The position numbers were made by a program, and so were the translations under genes. This document shows positions 46,830 through 55,522 of a DNA stretch of 64,000 nt, piece after piece (the stretch's first letter is position 1; every line of letters begins with the position of its first letter). Source of the stretch: Bin80 sp965208025 (lineage in GTDB: Bacteria; Bacteroidota; Rhodothermia; Rhodothermales; Bin80); contig OZ242302.1 in assembly GCA_965208025.1 (NCBI GenBank), forward strand, positions 806,001 through 870,000, written 5' to 3'. The notes below the pieces were generated by a model. The model was not told the origin of the DNA, did not search any database, and saw nothing but the letters and a program-made list of their open reading frames with translations.

Positions 46830-49800
46830 TCACCATTTCAGATCCATGCGCGCACTGATTCCATACGAGATTGGAGTCTTGTTTGACTCAATGGCTCGCG
46901 CCGTAGTCGCCACCGAGACTTGCAATCCCTTCCTCATTCGCAGGTTGTATCCAACCCGATAGGCGCGTCCGCTCGGATCCAGCGTCATTCCCAAAATGGA
47001 TCGTCCCAGACTTCTCCTAATCGGAGCTCCATACCCCATTTCCAGTTCTACCCGTTGACCGTTACTTCCGTGTCCCATATAATGTAGCGGCGCTTCGCGC
47101 CATAGATCTCCACCGTAATTATTCCCCCAGAGCGGCCGCACTCGCATGGAGGGACCAAGCCCGCCTGGATTTCCATATTCAACGGACCCCATCAGTCCCC
47201 ACTCTCGTAGCCCCGCATCTGTATGAAGGACAAGGGTACGACCGCCGAGCTCCGCACGTAGTTGATTCATAGACCAACGCAAGCCACCGCCCAGTTCCAT
47301 TCCCATCCCTGTCTCGGCATCCCCTCCATCTTGACGAAGGGCAGCTTCCATGTATGGCTCCATGCCTGATCCTAATCGTAGACTTCCTTCTACACCAGCA
47401 CGGATTCGACGTACGCCCAGATCTCCCCCCGTCTCCATGTCTGCCGTCGCCCAGAAGGCATCCACTTCGTACCCCAACCGCCCCGAGGTGCTTCCCGTCA
47501 AGGTTCCCGTTAGTCCCAGTGCTACCAGCGCTGCATCCAGTTCGGATTCCAATGTCTCAAATTCAGACTCGCCTCGTCCCAACCCCAAGAGCATCCATGC
47601 ACGCATTCCTGTTCCGGCTTGATAACTGACATAGGGGTAGAAGCCAGTCAATCTTGATGCTACCGAACCAGACTGTGTTGGTGTCTCATAGGTACCTTGA
47701 TCCCAACTTTGTGCCGCTAAGAGACCCACCATCCATCCCTGACGCCAGACATAGTCCGTTCCCAAGAGCATGGCTGAAACATCAGAACGTAAGGACAATG
47801 CTCCATCCCTACCGTTCATTCGCGTGAATGCACCCTGTCCCCAGACACTCCATCCTCCGTGTGTATACTGTGTACCACACCCACCGAAGATCTGTCCCAG
47901 AGATCGGCGCTCGGTCCGATATTGGAGCCACGATAGATCGGGAACCCTACACTGTGCCATTCCCTCCATTCGCCGAGACAATCCTTCTACGACTTGCGAA
48001 GACCACGTTCGGAGGACTCTCGAAACATAGGCATTCTGGATGCTCTCTTCACTCTCCTCTTCAATCACTGCCTCCGTGCGGGTTTGTTGGATGTCCGCAT
48101 TTAAGGCCGAAAGCAAGACTAAAAAAAAGGCTTTTGCCTCCCAGATTCGTTCGCTCAACAGCAACTTCACTTCAATGTTTTTGGATAATTCGCCAGGCGC
48201 AAACGTGATTTGCCCCGTAATCGGTTCATAGTCCTCACCCGCATAGGCACTCCCATCTTCGGTCGTATAACTGACCAGTACAGGCACCTGAGAGGGTGTG
48301 GATAAGCTCACATCAAACGATGCCGCATGGCTTGATACGGTTACGGCTTGTACCGAGATGCCTGGGTTCCCGTCATTGTCCACAATGGTTCCGATCCCCG
48401 TACCTCGGTCAATGGCTGCGTGTCTTGCATTGGAAAGCGTCACCCGAAAGGTTTCTTCGGATTCCACCTCCGAATCTTCCAACACTTGAATACGGATCTT
48501 GCCTTCGGTGCTCCCCCGCTCAAAGATGACGATCCCCCGCGAAGCTACATAATCAGATTCTGCCTGTGCAGTCTCGTCCGAGGACATAAACTGGACGGTC
48601 ACCAACTGGGAACTTGGCCGACTGAGTCGAACCGGCAACAGAATCGAACCATCTCCCTCCGATCCACGCTCATCATAGATGCTTACCGTGAGCGGCGCAT
48701 CATCATCATGAATCGTTCCTTGCGCCTCCCCGTCGGATAGGCCATCCCCCAATAGGCGCACCCGAAAGGTTTCGGTCGGTTCAGTTTCCAGATCATCCAG
48801 AATTGGAACACGTATGTCTTGGCGAACCGTCCCCGGTGGAAACGTGATCTCCCCCTCAATGGCTTCATAGTCTTCTCCTGCTATGGCCGTCTCATCTATG
48901 GTTCTGAAGGTGAATGTGCGCTCCCGGCTATCTTGACCACTCAGGATGACTGGAAATATCGCCTCCCCTGTCAACTCTGTAACTTCCACATCCTGAATAC
49001 TCACCGTCACTGGATCTTCATCATCAATGATGATCCCCTGCCCCACGGATTGCCCTAACTCACCATGATTTATTCCCGTCAGTTGGATCTGGTATGTTTC
49101 GTCACCTTCATAGAACTCATCATCCAGAATCTCCACCTCAATGAACTCCACAGTCTGCCCCAGAGAAAAGATGAGGGGGCTTTCCGTAATCATTCTGTAA
49201 TCCAAAGATGCCTCTGCCGTCCCATCCGTGAAGTCAAAATTTATTTCCGTCTGGCGCCCAGGTAGTGAATGCGTTAAGATCACTTCAAAGCGAGCGATCC
49301 CCTCATCTTCCCGCACCGTGACCGAAGGCGCTAGATTCGCAATAGGGGGCGCATCATCATCAAGAATGGTCCCAATCGCCTTCGCATCAGTTTCAATCAA
49401 TACGGCATGCCTGGGTTCAAACAGTTGCAAGAAGAAGGTCTCAGGAGATTCTTGCTCCTCATCATCTATGATTCGTACAATTACCTCTCGGGTGGATGTA
49501 CCCGGGGGAAATTCCAGCGTCCGGCTCTGGGACTCATAGTCCACGGTTGCCAGCGCCGTCCCATCCATCGTTTCATATTCAACCGTGACCGTCTCTGTGG
49601 GGTGCGGTGGATCCAGCGTCACGGTAAACCTCAATTCTAACTCATGTTCAAGTTCCGAATCATCCTCAACCCGTAACTCATACAAATCATTATCTTCAAT
49701 CGTCACGATTGCTTCGCTTCGCCCTAACGCTGTTCCAGGGATCTCTGACAATCGGACTTCAAATCTCTCTGCGGGCTCCATAATCGGATCGTCTATGATT

Positions 49801-50075
49801 CGAATTTCAAGGACTGCCTCCGTATTTCCCGAAGGGATCTGGAAGAAATATTGAGGAACTTGATAGTCCTCTCTCTCTTTGGCGTCCAATTCAAATGTTT
49901 GAAATGGTATAGTTAGGTCTCTCGGTGGTGCTGGACTCACCGCAACGGGAACTTGGACCGTCCCTATTTCTTCGGAAACCTCAATATCCTGAACTGACAA
50001 CGTAATCAATTCATCATTGTCCAGAATGGTGAGGTAAGTCCCGGTCTTGCCCGGTCCAAGTGCAGGGCTTTCGCC
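46555..50075. repeat. Long direct repeat, copy 1 (3,521 bp)
   Basis: Near-identical to 57874-61394, same orientation, offset exactly 11,319 bp. It covers about 275 bp of 3' flank, the autotransporter-like barrel, the last six Calx-beta units, and the end of the preceding unit. I count only about eight single-base differences outside one divergent 76-bp patch (48681-48756). Identity stops abruptly at both ends (46554 and 50076). Confidence 0.95.
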
Positions 50076-51455
50076 GGTAATCAAGATCGTCTCCGCTGGT
50101 TCATGAATCAAATCATCCAATGGCACCAAGTCAAAGGTTGCAACACCTATAGTTCCATTCGCCGGAATCATCAGGTCAATCGGGGATACGGCTTCATAGT
50201 CGGTTCCTGCCACGGCTGTGCCATCCCCCACCAAAATCGTCACCTCCGTGTCAGTGCTCCGCACAACATCCAGCGTTGCTGTTACTGTGACCTCCCTACT
50301 TCCTGCATCTTCATTTACCTCGGGAGGCACCACCGCGAGCGTAACTCTGGTGGCGGCCTCGTCATCATCCAGAATCGTCAGTGTCACGTCTATAGGATTC
50401 ATAATCCCATTCGAATTCGTCACTTGGCCGCTCACCGTCACCGTCTTGTCTGGACCATCCACCCGATCGTCCACCGCCGTGATCGTCACCTCCCCTGTAC
50501 TGGTCGTTGCTCCGGCGGCAATTGTGAGCGTGGTATTGTCACTCAACTCATAATCTCCGGCCGTAGCGGGCGAATTCAGGGTTGCCGACACCTCAATCGT
50601 CGTCTCGGCGCTTGAGGCAGCGCTCAGACTCGCCTTGACGGTCGTGACCCCGTCGGCTTCCGAAATCGTTGCAGGGGTTAACTCCAGTATCACTACCTGG
50701 GTCAAATCCATGCAAGACTTAAGCGGAGAAAAAAAATATATGATGATCACCCCCGCCTCTTCCAGATCAAAGATCCTTTGAGGCAGGCAGTTAATGGGAT
50801 TAAAAGCAATAGATATGATTAGTTCTGGTTGAACATCTTCAAAGATATTCTCTGGCAGGGTAGTGAGAGAATTATTCAATAAGATCAAACGTCGCAGGCT
50901 AGATAGGCCGCTGAAAAGATCCTCAGACAGGCTGGTAAGAGTATTATCGTGTAAGTCCAATAGTTCCAGCTTGGAGAGGCCATTAAAAAGATCCGCAGGC
51001 AGGGTGACGAGAGAATTCTCGCCTAAGTACAGCTTTTCCAGACTGCGGAGTCCGTCAAAGATGTTTTCAGGCAGGGTGGTAAGAGTATTACCCCACAAGA
51101 TCAGCTTTTCCAGACTGCGGAGTCCGTCAAAGAGATCCTCAGGCAGGCTGGTGAGAGAATTACCCTGCAAGTTCAGCGAGTCAAGGCTGGAGAGACCGGC
51201 AAAGTCATCTTCCTTCAGCGATGTGATCCTCCTTCCCTCTAAGCCCAAGCTTGGGATACTTGATAACTGGCTTGAAGTCACGTTTGCACAGTTGGTGAGG
51301 GGGTCATTGATTTGATCAAGAATCTCCGCCTCTACTTCTGGGGTTCGCTCGCAAATATTGATAACTTCAACTGTTTGTGCAGTAACATCCGCCGTAAACA
51401 AAATCAGAAAACAACCGCTGATTGCCCCCAGATATGTTAAAGGTAATCTGGACAT
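46830..51455 (-). CDS. Giant LRR/Calx-beta surface protein with C-terminal barrel (copy 1)
   Basis: A 1,541-residue protein. A signal peptide ends about residue 27 (TADVTAQ). An LRR N-cap with cysteines is followed by about six 24-residue LRRs (residues 70-205; units like LRSLEKLILWGNTLTTLPENIF) and a cysteine C-cap (NCLPQRIF ... SC). Eight Calx-beta units follow (about 255-1215), each ending in a TILDDD-like calcium motif. The last 280 residues look like an autotransporter-type outer-membrane barrel ending in MDLKW. Probably a surface adhesin or recognition protein; the ligand is unknown. The C-terminal part is shared with the gene at 58149-64000, whereas the LRR and first two Calx-beta units are not. 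Confidence 0.9.
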   Translation of the reverse strand: MSRLPLTYLGAISGCFLILFTADVTAQTVEVINICERTPEVEAEILDQINDPLTNCANVTSSQLSSIPSLGLEGRRITSLKEDDFAGLSSLDSLNLQGNSLTSLPEDLFDGLRSLEKLILWGNTLTTLPENIFDGLRSLEKLYLGENSLVTLPADLFNGLSKLELLDLHDNTLTSLSEDLFSGLSSLRRLILLNNSLTTLPENIFEDVQPELIISIAFNPINCLPQRIFDLEEAGVIIIYFFSPLKSCMDLTQVVILELTPATISEADGVTTVKASLSAASSAETTIEVSATLNSPATAGDYELSDNTTLTIAAGATTSTGEVTITAVDDRVDGPDKTVTVSGQVTNSNGIMNPIDVTLTILDDDEAATRVTLAVVPPEVNEDAGSREVTVTATLDVVRSTDTEVTILVGDGTAVAGTDYEAVSPIDLMIPANGTIGVATFDLVPLDDLIHEPAETILITGESPALGPGKTGTYLTILDNDELITLSVQDIEVSEEIGTVQVPVAVSPAPPRDLTIPFQTFELDAKEREDYQVPQYFFQIPSGNTEAVLEIRIIDDPIMEPAERFEVRLSEIPGTALGRSEAIVTIEDNDLYELRVEDDSELEHELELRFTVTLDPPHPTETVTVEYETMDGTALATVDYESQSRTLEFPPGTSTREVIVRIIDDEEQESPETFFLQLFEPRHAVLIETDAKAIGTILDDDAPPIANLAPSVTVREDEGIARFEVILTHSLPGRQTEINFDFTDGTAEASLDYRMITESPLIFSLGQTVEFIEVEILDDEFYEGDETYQIQLTGINHGELGQSVGQGIIIDDEDPVTVSIQDVEVTELTGEAIFPVILSGQDSRERTFTFRTIDETAIAGEDYEAIEGEITFPPGTVRQDIRVPILDDLETEPTETFRVRLLGDGLSDGEAQGTIHDDDAPLTVSIYDERGSEGDGSILLPVRLSRPSSQLVTVQFMSSDETAQAESDYVASRGIVIFERGSTEGKIRIQVLEDSEVESEETFRVTLSNARHAAIDRGTGIGTIVDNDGNPGISVQAVTVSSHAASFDVSLSTPSQVPVLVSYTTEDGSAYAGEDYEPITGQITFAPGELSKNIEVKLLLSERIWEAKAFFLVLLSALNADIQQTRTEAVIEEESEESIQNAYVSRVLRTWSSQVVEGLSRRMEGMAQCRVPDLSWLQYRTERRSLGQIFGGCGTQYTHGGWSVWGQGAFTRMNGRDGALSLRSDVSAMLLGTDYVWRQGWMVGLLAAQSWDQGTYETPTQSGSVASRLTGFYPYVSYQAGTGMRAWMLLGLGRGESEFETLESELDAALVALGLTGTLTGSTSGRLGYEVDAFWATADMETGGDLGVRRIRAGVEGSLRLGSGMEPYMEAALRQDGGDAETGMGMELGGGLRWSMNQLRAELGGRTLVLHTDAGLREWGLMGSVEYGNPGGLGPSMRVRPLWGNNYGGDLWREAPLHYMGHGSNGQRVELEMGYGAPIRRSLGRSILGMTLDPSGRAYRVGYNLRMRKGLQVSVATTARAIESNKTPISYGISARMDLKW

Positions 51456-51814
51456 GATTCTGAATTAGACTTTATGAAAATTTGACATATCTTCTGTTTG
51501 ACGACAATACAAATTACGGTCGACGATAAAACTTTTTAGGGTTTCAGGAATCCGAGCCCAAGTTCGCCATTTTTTAGTGCCATAAAGTTACGAATTTCTA
51601 TTCAATCCCATGTTTGGGATTGGTTTCATTCTCGTCCATGAGCACAAAGATTCTCTGAATCATCTCCGCTTCATTTGGTGCGATTCCACGGCGCTTTTCT
51701 ATCACTTTTGGAGTAGATTTCGTCAAATTCGGCCTCCATTTTTTCCTTTGGACACACCTCGGGCTGCTCCGTCTGGAGTTCAAGTGATCAATCTTTTCGG
51801 TGCGTGCGGACTGG
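51456..51814. other. Upstream region of surface gene 1, invaded by IS1634 end
   Basis: The first 100 bp (51456-51555) lie between the surface-protein start and the left end of the IS1634-family element, so the insertion sits about 100 bp upstream of the gene and may have cut or replaced its promoter. From 51556 the sequence belongs to the element's 3' non-coding end. No separate gene is supported; short ORFs here (51598-51783, minus) have no recognisable product. Confidence 0.5.
51556..51573. repeat. Terminal inverted repeat, left, IS1634-family element
   Basis: GCCCAAGTTCGCCATTTT, a perfect inverted match to 53995-54012. Confidence 0.85.
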
Positions 51815-53782
51815 TTAGGGATCCGGCGGCTTGGTCGGTTCGTCTTCCTCTACATGCTCTTCCACCACACGCGTTTCATTGGGATTGTACCGGAGTCCCA
51901 GAATCTTGAATAACCGCTCTAAGAACGGAGATAGATCCTGATCTATCTTCGTAATCAGATATCTGGTCTTGGTCTTGACCATCCGGGTCGTAATCCGGTG
52001 GACCCGGTTGAGTTCCGTTCGCATTGTTGCCCAACTTGAATGAATGCCCTCCGCCTTACATTTGGTGCGGACAAAATGCGCCAGATGGTACGCCAGCACG
52101 GTAATGAATAAATGCCCCTCAATCCGCTCGTCTTTGCTATGATAGATCGGACGAAGTCCAAGATCCGATTTCATCATTCGGAAGGTCGCCTCAATCTCGG
52201 TCAATCGCCAATACGTTCGTACGATCGTTTCAAGATCCCGATCCTCGAGACTGGTTCGCAGGACGTAGCCTCCACTGGAGGAGACCCGATCCTCATGCGC
52301 TGGAAGCCGCGTTACAATAATGGACTCGGCATTCTTGGTCCCGTCCTTCTTCGTGACCTGAATATCATATAGGTGGGAGACTTGCTTGTACGCTTCCTTC
52401 TTCCGACCAATCCGAACCAGCAACTGATCATGATTCTTCATCCTCCTCGGAATTGAGAGCCCTTCATGGAGATAGGCGATCTCCTCCAAAAACTTTTTCG
52501 ACTTTGTTTCCAATATCTGATCCTCTGTCACTTGACGATCGCAACTGTGGACATAGATGCAGACTTCATTCCATGCCTCTTCGGGCGTTCCGTCCTCCGA
52601 GAACGTTTCCTCGTCTGAATCGTCCTTCTCTTCCAAAACTTCTTGATCCGCTTCCGCCTCCGGGGATCCATCCTCTTCCAGAACCTCTTCTTTCTCCTCT
52701 TCGTTCTCCGCGTCCTCTACGGGAAGCTTCCATACCCTGATGTTACTTCCCGATTCACTCGTAAACGCTACATCAGGATCCTTCTCTGGAAGCGGAAGCA
52801 CCTTTGTACGCTCTACCGTGATCCAGTTCAGTCCCTGCGATTGCAGATAGGCCAAGTTCTTTTTTGTGGCAATCCCCGCATCCATGATGATCGTGGGCTT
52901 CGCTCCGCCCAGATCCTCAATTGCACGTTGCATCGTACTTGGTTCGCTAATATGTCCCGATAAGAGTTGCACACTACGCGGGAATCCGGACGCATCCAAG
53001 ACCAACGCCAGCGTGACCAGTGGACAATCATTCCGCCGGTCCTTACTCCGTCCCCGACGGAGGAGTTCGCCTTTTTCTTTCCCATGATAGAACGTGTTGG
53101 TCAGATCATAAAACACGATCGTTTCGCCAGAGTCCAACAGTTCCTGCGTGTTCCCATAGAGCCCGTCCATGATCTGCTGCTGTTGGTCTTGTACTCCGTC
53201 CGTGACTCGGTAGAGCGTGTTCAAGCTCGGCGGATCAACGTCGAGCAGTTCCAGAATCGTAGACCGGTTCAGCATCCATTCATGGGTGGCTCGCTCACTC
53301 GCGGGATGGAGCATACGTCCAACCACCAGCGCACAGGCGAGCTTCGTATGTTTGACCGAGAAGCCAAGCGTGGCTAACAGATCAGGAAACCCAAGTTGTT
53401 GCAACGCCTCCAATGCCAAGCGCTCTCCCGCAAAGGTACGAGAATCCGGATGTGTGGTTTTCTCTGGAAGGATGAAGTGCTTTTGATTGGGACGTTTATG
53501 AATGTCATAGCCCTTGTCCAGCAATCGTTGGACGATGTCGTCCACCGCCGCCTGATATGCTTCATCGTCTTCGTAGAAGGGGAGCGGTTTCTGTCCTTTC
53601 AGTCGGGTTTCTACTTCTTCGGTGAGGTGCGCCCACTGGGCTTCGGGAATGGCAAAGTCTTGTCCGAGATTGAGGAGGGAAATGTGTTTGGTGACACCGT
53701 CAACCGATCGGGATTCAACGAGGCCAAAGCCATGTCGTTTTTCGCCATTTTTGAGGGTATAGGGCCGTGTACGTATAAACAT
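51815..53782 (-). CDS. IS1634-family transposase
   Basis: About 655 residues from the ATG at 53782 (MFIRTRPYTLKNGEK); the frame is open to 53851 but the extra N-terminus looks unconserved. DDE residues are visible: Asp in VFYDLTNTFYHG, Asp in TIIMDAGIATKKN, Glu in ETIVRTYWRLTEIEATFRMM, followed by RPIYHSKDERIEGHLFI. Between the second Asp and Glu there is an unusual acidic low-complexity stretch of about 65 residues (many Glu/Asp, for example ENEEEKEEVLEEDG). No frameshift or stop is seen, so the element may still be active. Confidence 0.92.
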   Translation of the reverse strand: MFIRTRPYTLKNGEKRHGFGLVESRSVDGVTKHISLLNLGQDFAIPEAQWAHLTEEVETRLKGQKPLPFYEDDEAYQAAVDDIVQRLLDKGYDIHKRPNQKHFILPEKTTHPDSRTFAGERLALEALQQLGFPDLLATLGFSVKHTKLACALVVGRMLHPASERATHEWMLNRSTILELLDVDPPSLNTLYRVTDGVQDQQQQIMDGLYGNTQELLDSGETIVFYDLTNTFYHGKEKGELLRRGRSKDRRNDCPLVTLALVLDASGFPRSVQLLSGHISEPSTMQRAIEDLGGAKPTIIMDAGIATKKNLAYLQSQGLNWITVERTKVLPLPEKDPDVAFTSESGSNIRVWKLPVEDAENEEEKEEVLEEDGSPEAEADQEVLEEKDDSDEETFSEDGTPEEAWNEVCIYVHSCDRQVTEDQILETKSKKFLEEIAYLHEGLSIPRRMKNHDQLLVRIGRKKEAYKQVSHLYDIQVTKKDGTKNAESIIVTRLPAHEDRVSSSGGYVLRTSLEDRDLETIVRTYWRLTEIEATFRMMKSDLGLRPIYHSKDERIEGHLFITVLAYHLAHFVRTKCKAEGIHSSWATMRTELNRVHRITTRMVKTKTRYLITKIDQDLSPFLERLFKILGLRYNPNETRVVEEHVEEDEPTKPPDP

Positions 53783-53994
53783 AAAAAAGGGAGAAAGAAG
53801 TGGACAGGAGTTGGAACGCGGATGGGCTGGGGGGGTTCCAGAAAACACCAAAATAACACCAGAACGGGTTTTGGGGAATCAATCAGACAGAATGGCCGTG
53901 AAACGGTGAGAAATCGGGGGCAAATGCACGGTTTTGGGACAAAAATCGGTCAGAATGACCGAAATATTGGAATGAAATTCAGAGGCTCAACGAG

Positions 53995-54012
53995 AAAATG
54001 GCGAACTTGGGC
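53995..54012. repeat. Terminal inverted repeat, right, IS1634-family element
   Basis: AAAATGGCGAACTTGGGC, the reverse complement of 51556-51573. Confidence 0.85.
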
Positions 54013-54037
54013 AAAGTTTAACCATGGAGGAGCACAT

Positions 54038-54077
54038 TTCATTGAGGCGTCGCAGCGAGCTGCGACGCCTCAATGAA
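54038..54077. repeat. Perfect 18-bp inverted repeat (hairpin)
   Basis: Arm TTCATTGAGGCGTCGCAG at 54038-54055, loop CGAG, and the exact complementary arm at 54060-54077. There is no following T-run, so it is not an ordinary terminator. It lies 25 bp from the IS1634 right end and covers the stop codon of the istA relic. Confidence 0.9.
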
Positions 54078-54234
54078 GATGGCAATTTCCACGATTTTGT
54101 CCGTGTCTGATCTCTCTGCCCGTTCCAGAGGACAGATTCAGTAGTCGAGCGATCTCCCGCTGACTGTACTGCTCTGCGTGATAATACCGAAGAATAGTTC
54201 GGATGGCTTGCATATGTATTCGTAATCTTGACAT
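54070..54234 (-). pseudogene. IS21-family istA N-terminal remnant
   Basis: A 54-codon frame from ATG 54234. Its first 38 residues (MSRLRIHMQAIRTILRYY, then SQREIARLLNLSSGT) match the N-terminal helix-turn-helix region of IstA transposases. After that the reading diverges and stops within the hairpin; the other frame carries on briefly (ERSDTDKIVEIAIF). The rest of istA and all of istB are missing. The TGCGCAC at about 54361 (read on the minus strand) may be the old IS21 end, which is a guess. Confidence 0.7.
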
Positions 54235-54470
54235 GGAAACAAAGGGGTAAATGAAAACCCTTGTTTATGCCCGAAATAGATGCAAGCTTAAAAAAACCGC
54301 TAACACGAGAGAAAAATTTGCCCCAACCTGACCAATTGAGTGGACGGGGTAAAAGTGCGCAAATTAAATCTGAATATACATAGGAGGTGTAATTGCATAA
54401 ATCTTTTCATTCCCACTGCAAAAGGAAAGGGAATTATACATATAAAATGATGCCCATTATCTTACCCATT

Positions 54471-54686
54471 TTACTTATGCTTACGGGGAGTTTGTGCGTT
54501 ATTCTTTAACTCACTGCTAAGGTTCACTGGTTTCGTCTTAAGTCGCTTTTGAAGCCGTAGAACTGCTTCACGAACGGTTATGCCTCCATAACATGGATTT
54601 GCGCAAGGCTGATCCATTAGTTCGTCTATGCGAGATTTAGACTGATCTGGAATAGGTTTTTGTTTGGGGGTATCTATATTATTCAT
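54471..54686 (-). CDS. Small ORF downstream of the restriction gene
   Basis: A 71-residue basic protein (MNNIDTPKQKPIPDQSK ... PRKHK) that I do not recognise. The middle (DELMDQPCANPCYGGITVRE) has two cysteines. Its ATG overlaps the TGA of the restriction gene (54683-54686), so it is probably translationally coupled. It shows no clear helix-turn-helix, so it is not an obvious controller protein. Confidence 0.55.
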   Translation of the reverse strand: MNNIDTPKQKPIPDQSKSRIDELMDQPCANPCYGGITVREAVLRLQKRLKTKPVNLSSELKNNAQTPRKHK

Positions 54687-55516
54687 AGTTGATAGCGTCC
54701 AGTTTCTTCAGGCGGTTCTATTCCCAGATATTCGCGATAAATGCGATCCCGATACTCTTTTCCTATCTCATTGACCGCATCAATGAAGGCCTTGTATGTT
54801 CCTACTCCTCCTATCTTTTCCCAGAATTCATCCCCAATCAGTACGACTGGATCCTTTTGCATGTTGAACCATCTTTCTGGAAAACTCCATTGATAATCCT
54901 CTTTGGCTTCATAAGGATTGTAGGGTAAAGCGTAGTACGCATTCTTAACATGGCAAGGATCCATTGCTAACAACTTAAATATTTTCTCCTTACTGACTTT
55001 GGTTTGATCGCTATTTGGAAGCGGTGCCTTCAATTCAAACGCGTAATATTCAACGCGTGTAAAATCTTCTACAAATAGGTCGCATTTCACCGAGGTTGGG
55101 ATTGGTTCACCTTTTCCCTCAAGGATGTAGGACAGCTCGTTTTCCCAGTCAGGATAAATACTTGTATCTCTCTTCTTTTTGTGTTCTAACCTGTTCAATA
55201 CTTTACTGATTCTGTGCAGCCTCTCCTCGCTGACTACTCCGTCAATCATCTTTCCTCTAACACCCTTGCCGATTCCGTGATTTGCGGCAATAACAGCTAG
55301 GTTCTCCCATATTCCTCCGAATGGAGTAACAAATCTTCTTTCAAAATGAGACCCCTTAAATATTTCGTCAGGTACCAGTGCTGCATATAAAGGCCTATTG
55401 GATCTATGCTTTTCTGGAATAAACGGGTCAGTATTCAACACCCTATTCATTACCTTGTCCATCAATTTAAGAATCTCATCTTGAATTGCGGACTTCATTT
55501 CACCTCGATCAACCAT
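54683..55516 (-). CDS. TdeIII-family type II restriction endonuclease
   Basis: A 277-residue protein that I recognise as the TdeIII-type endonuclease family. The putative PD-(D/E)xK core is Asp146 (KCDLFVED) and Glu161-Leu-Lys163 (YAFELKAPLPNSDQTK). The prototype TdeIII cuts GGNCC; specificity here is inferred only by family. It follows the methyltransferase gene by 6 bp. The first Met at 55516 is used; Met7 is an alternative. By eye its GC content is lower than that of the surface-protein genes around it, consistent with transfer. Confidence 0.85.
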   Translation of the reverse strand: MVDRGEMKSAIQDEILKLMDKVMNRVLNTDPFIPEKHRSNRPLYAALVPDEIFKGSHFERRFVTPFGGIWENLAVIAANHGIGKGVRGKMIDGVVSEERLHRISKVLNRLEHKKKRDTSIYPDWENELSYILEGKGEPIPTSVKCDLFVEDFTRVEYYAFELKAPLPNSDQTKVSKEKIFKLLAMDPCHVKNAYYALPYNPYEAKEDYQWSFPERWFNMQKDPVVLIGDEFWEKIGGVGTYKAFIDAVNEIGKEYRDRIYREYLGIEPPEETGRYQL

Positions 55517-55522
55517 TCTACC

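Larger units (their letters stand above)
51556..54012 (-). mobile_element. IS1634-family insertion sequence, intact-looking
   Basis: About 2,457 bp, bounded by perfect 18-bp terminal inverted repeats: GCCCAAGTTCGCCATTTT at 51556-51573 and its reverse complement at 53995-54012. The single transposase gene is full length. I find no short target duplication; the IS1634 type element is known for long and variable duplications, so this is not decisive. Its right end abuts an IS21 relic. Confidence 0.85.

Noticed and set aside
50103..50615. Plus-strand ORF of 170 codons opposite surface gene 1
   Set aside because: A shadow of the Calx-beta coding strand, with low-complexity, His/Arg-rich translation and no recognisable product.
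53396..54076. Plus-strand ORF of 226 codons across the IS1634 end and hairpin
   Set aside because: Mostly antisense to the transposase and running through the terminal inverted repeat; no recognisable product.
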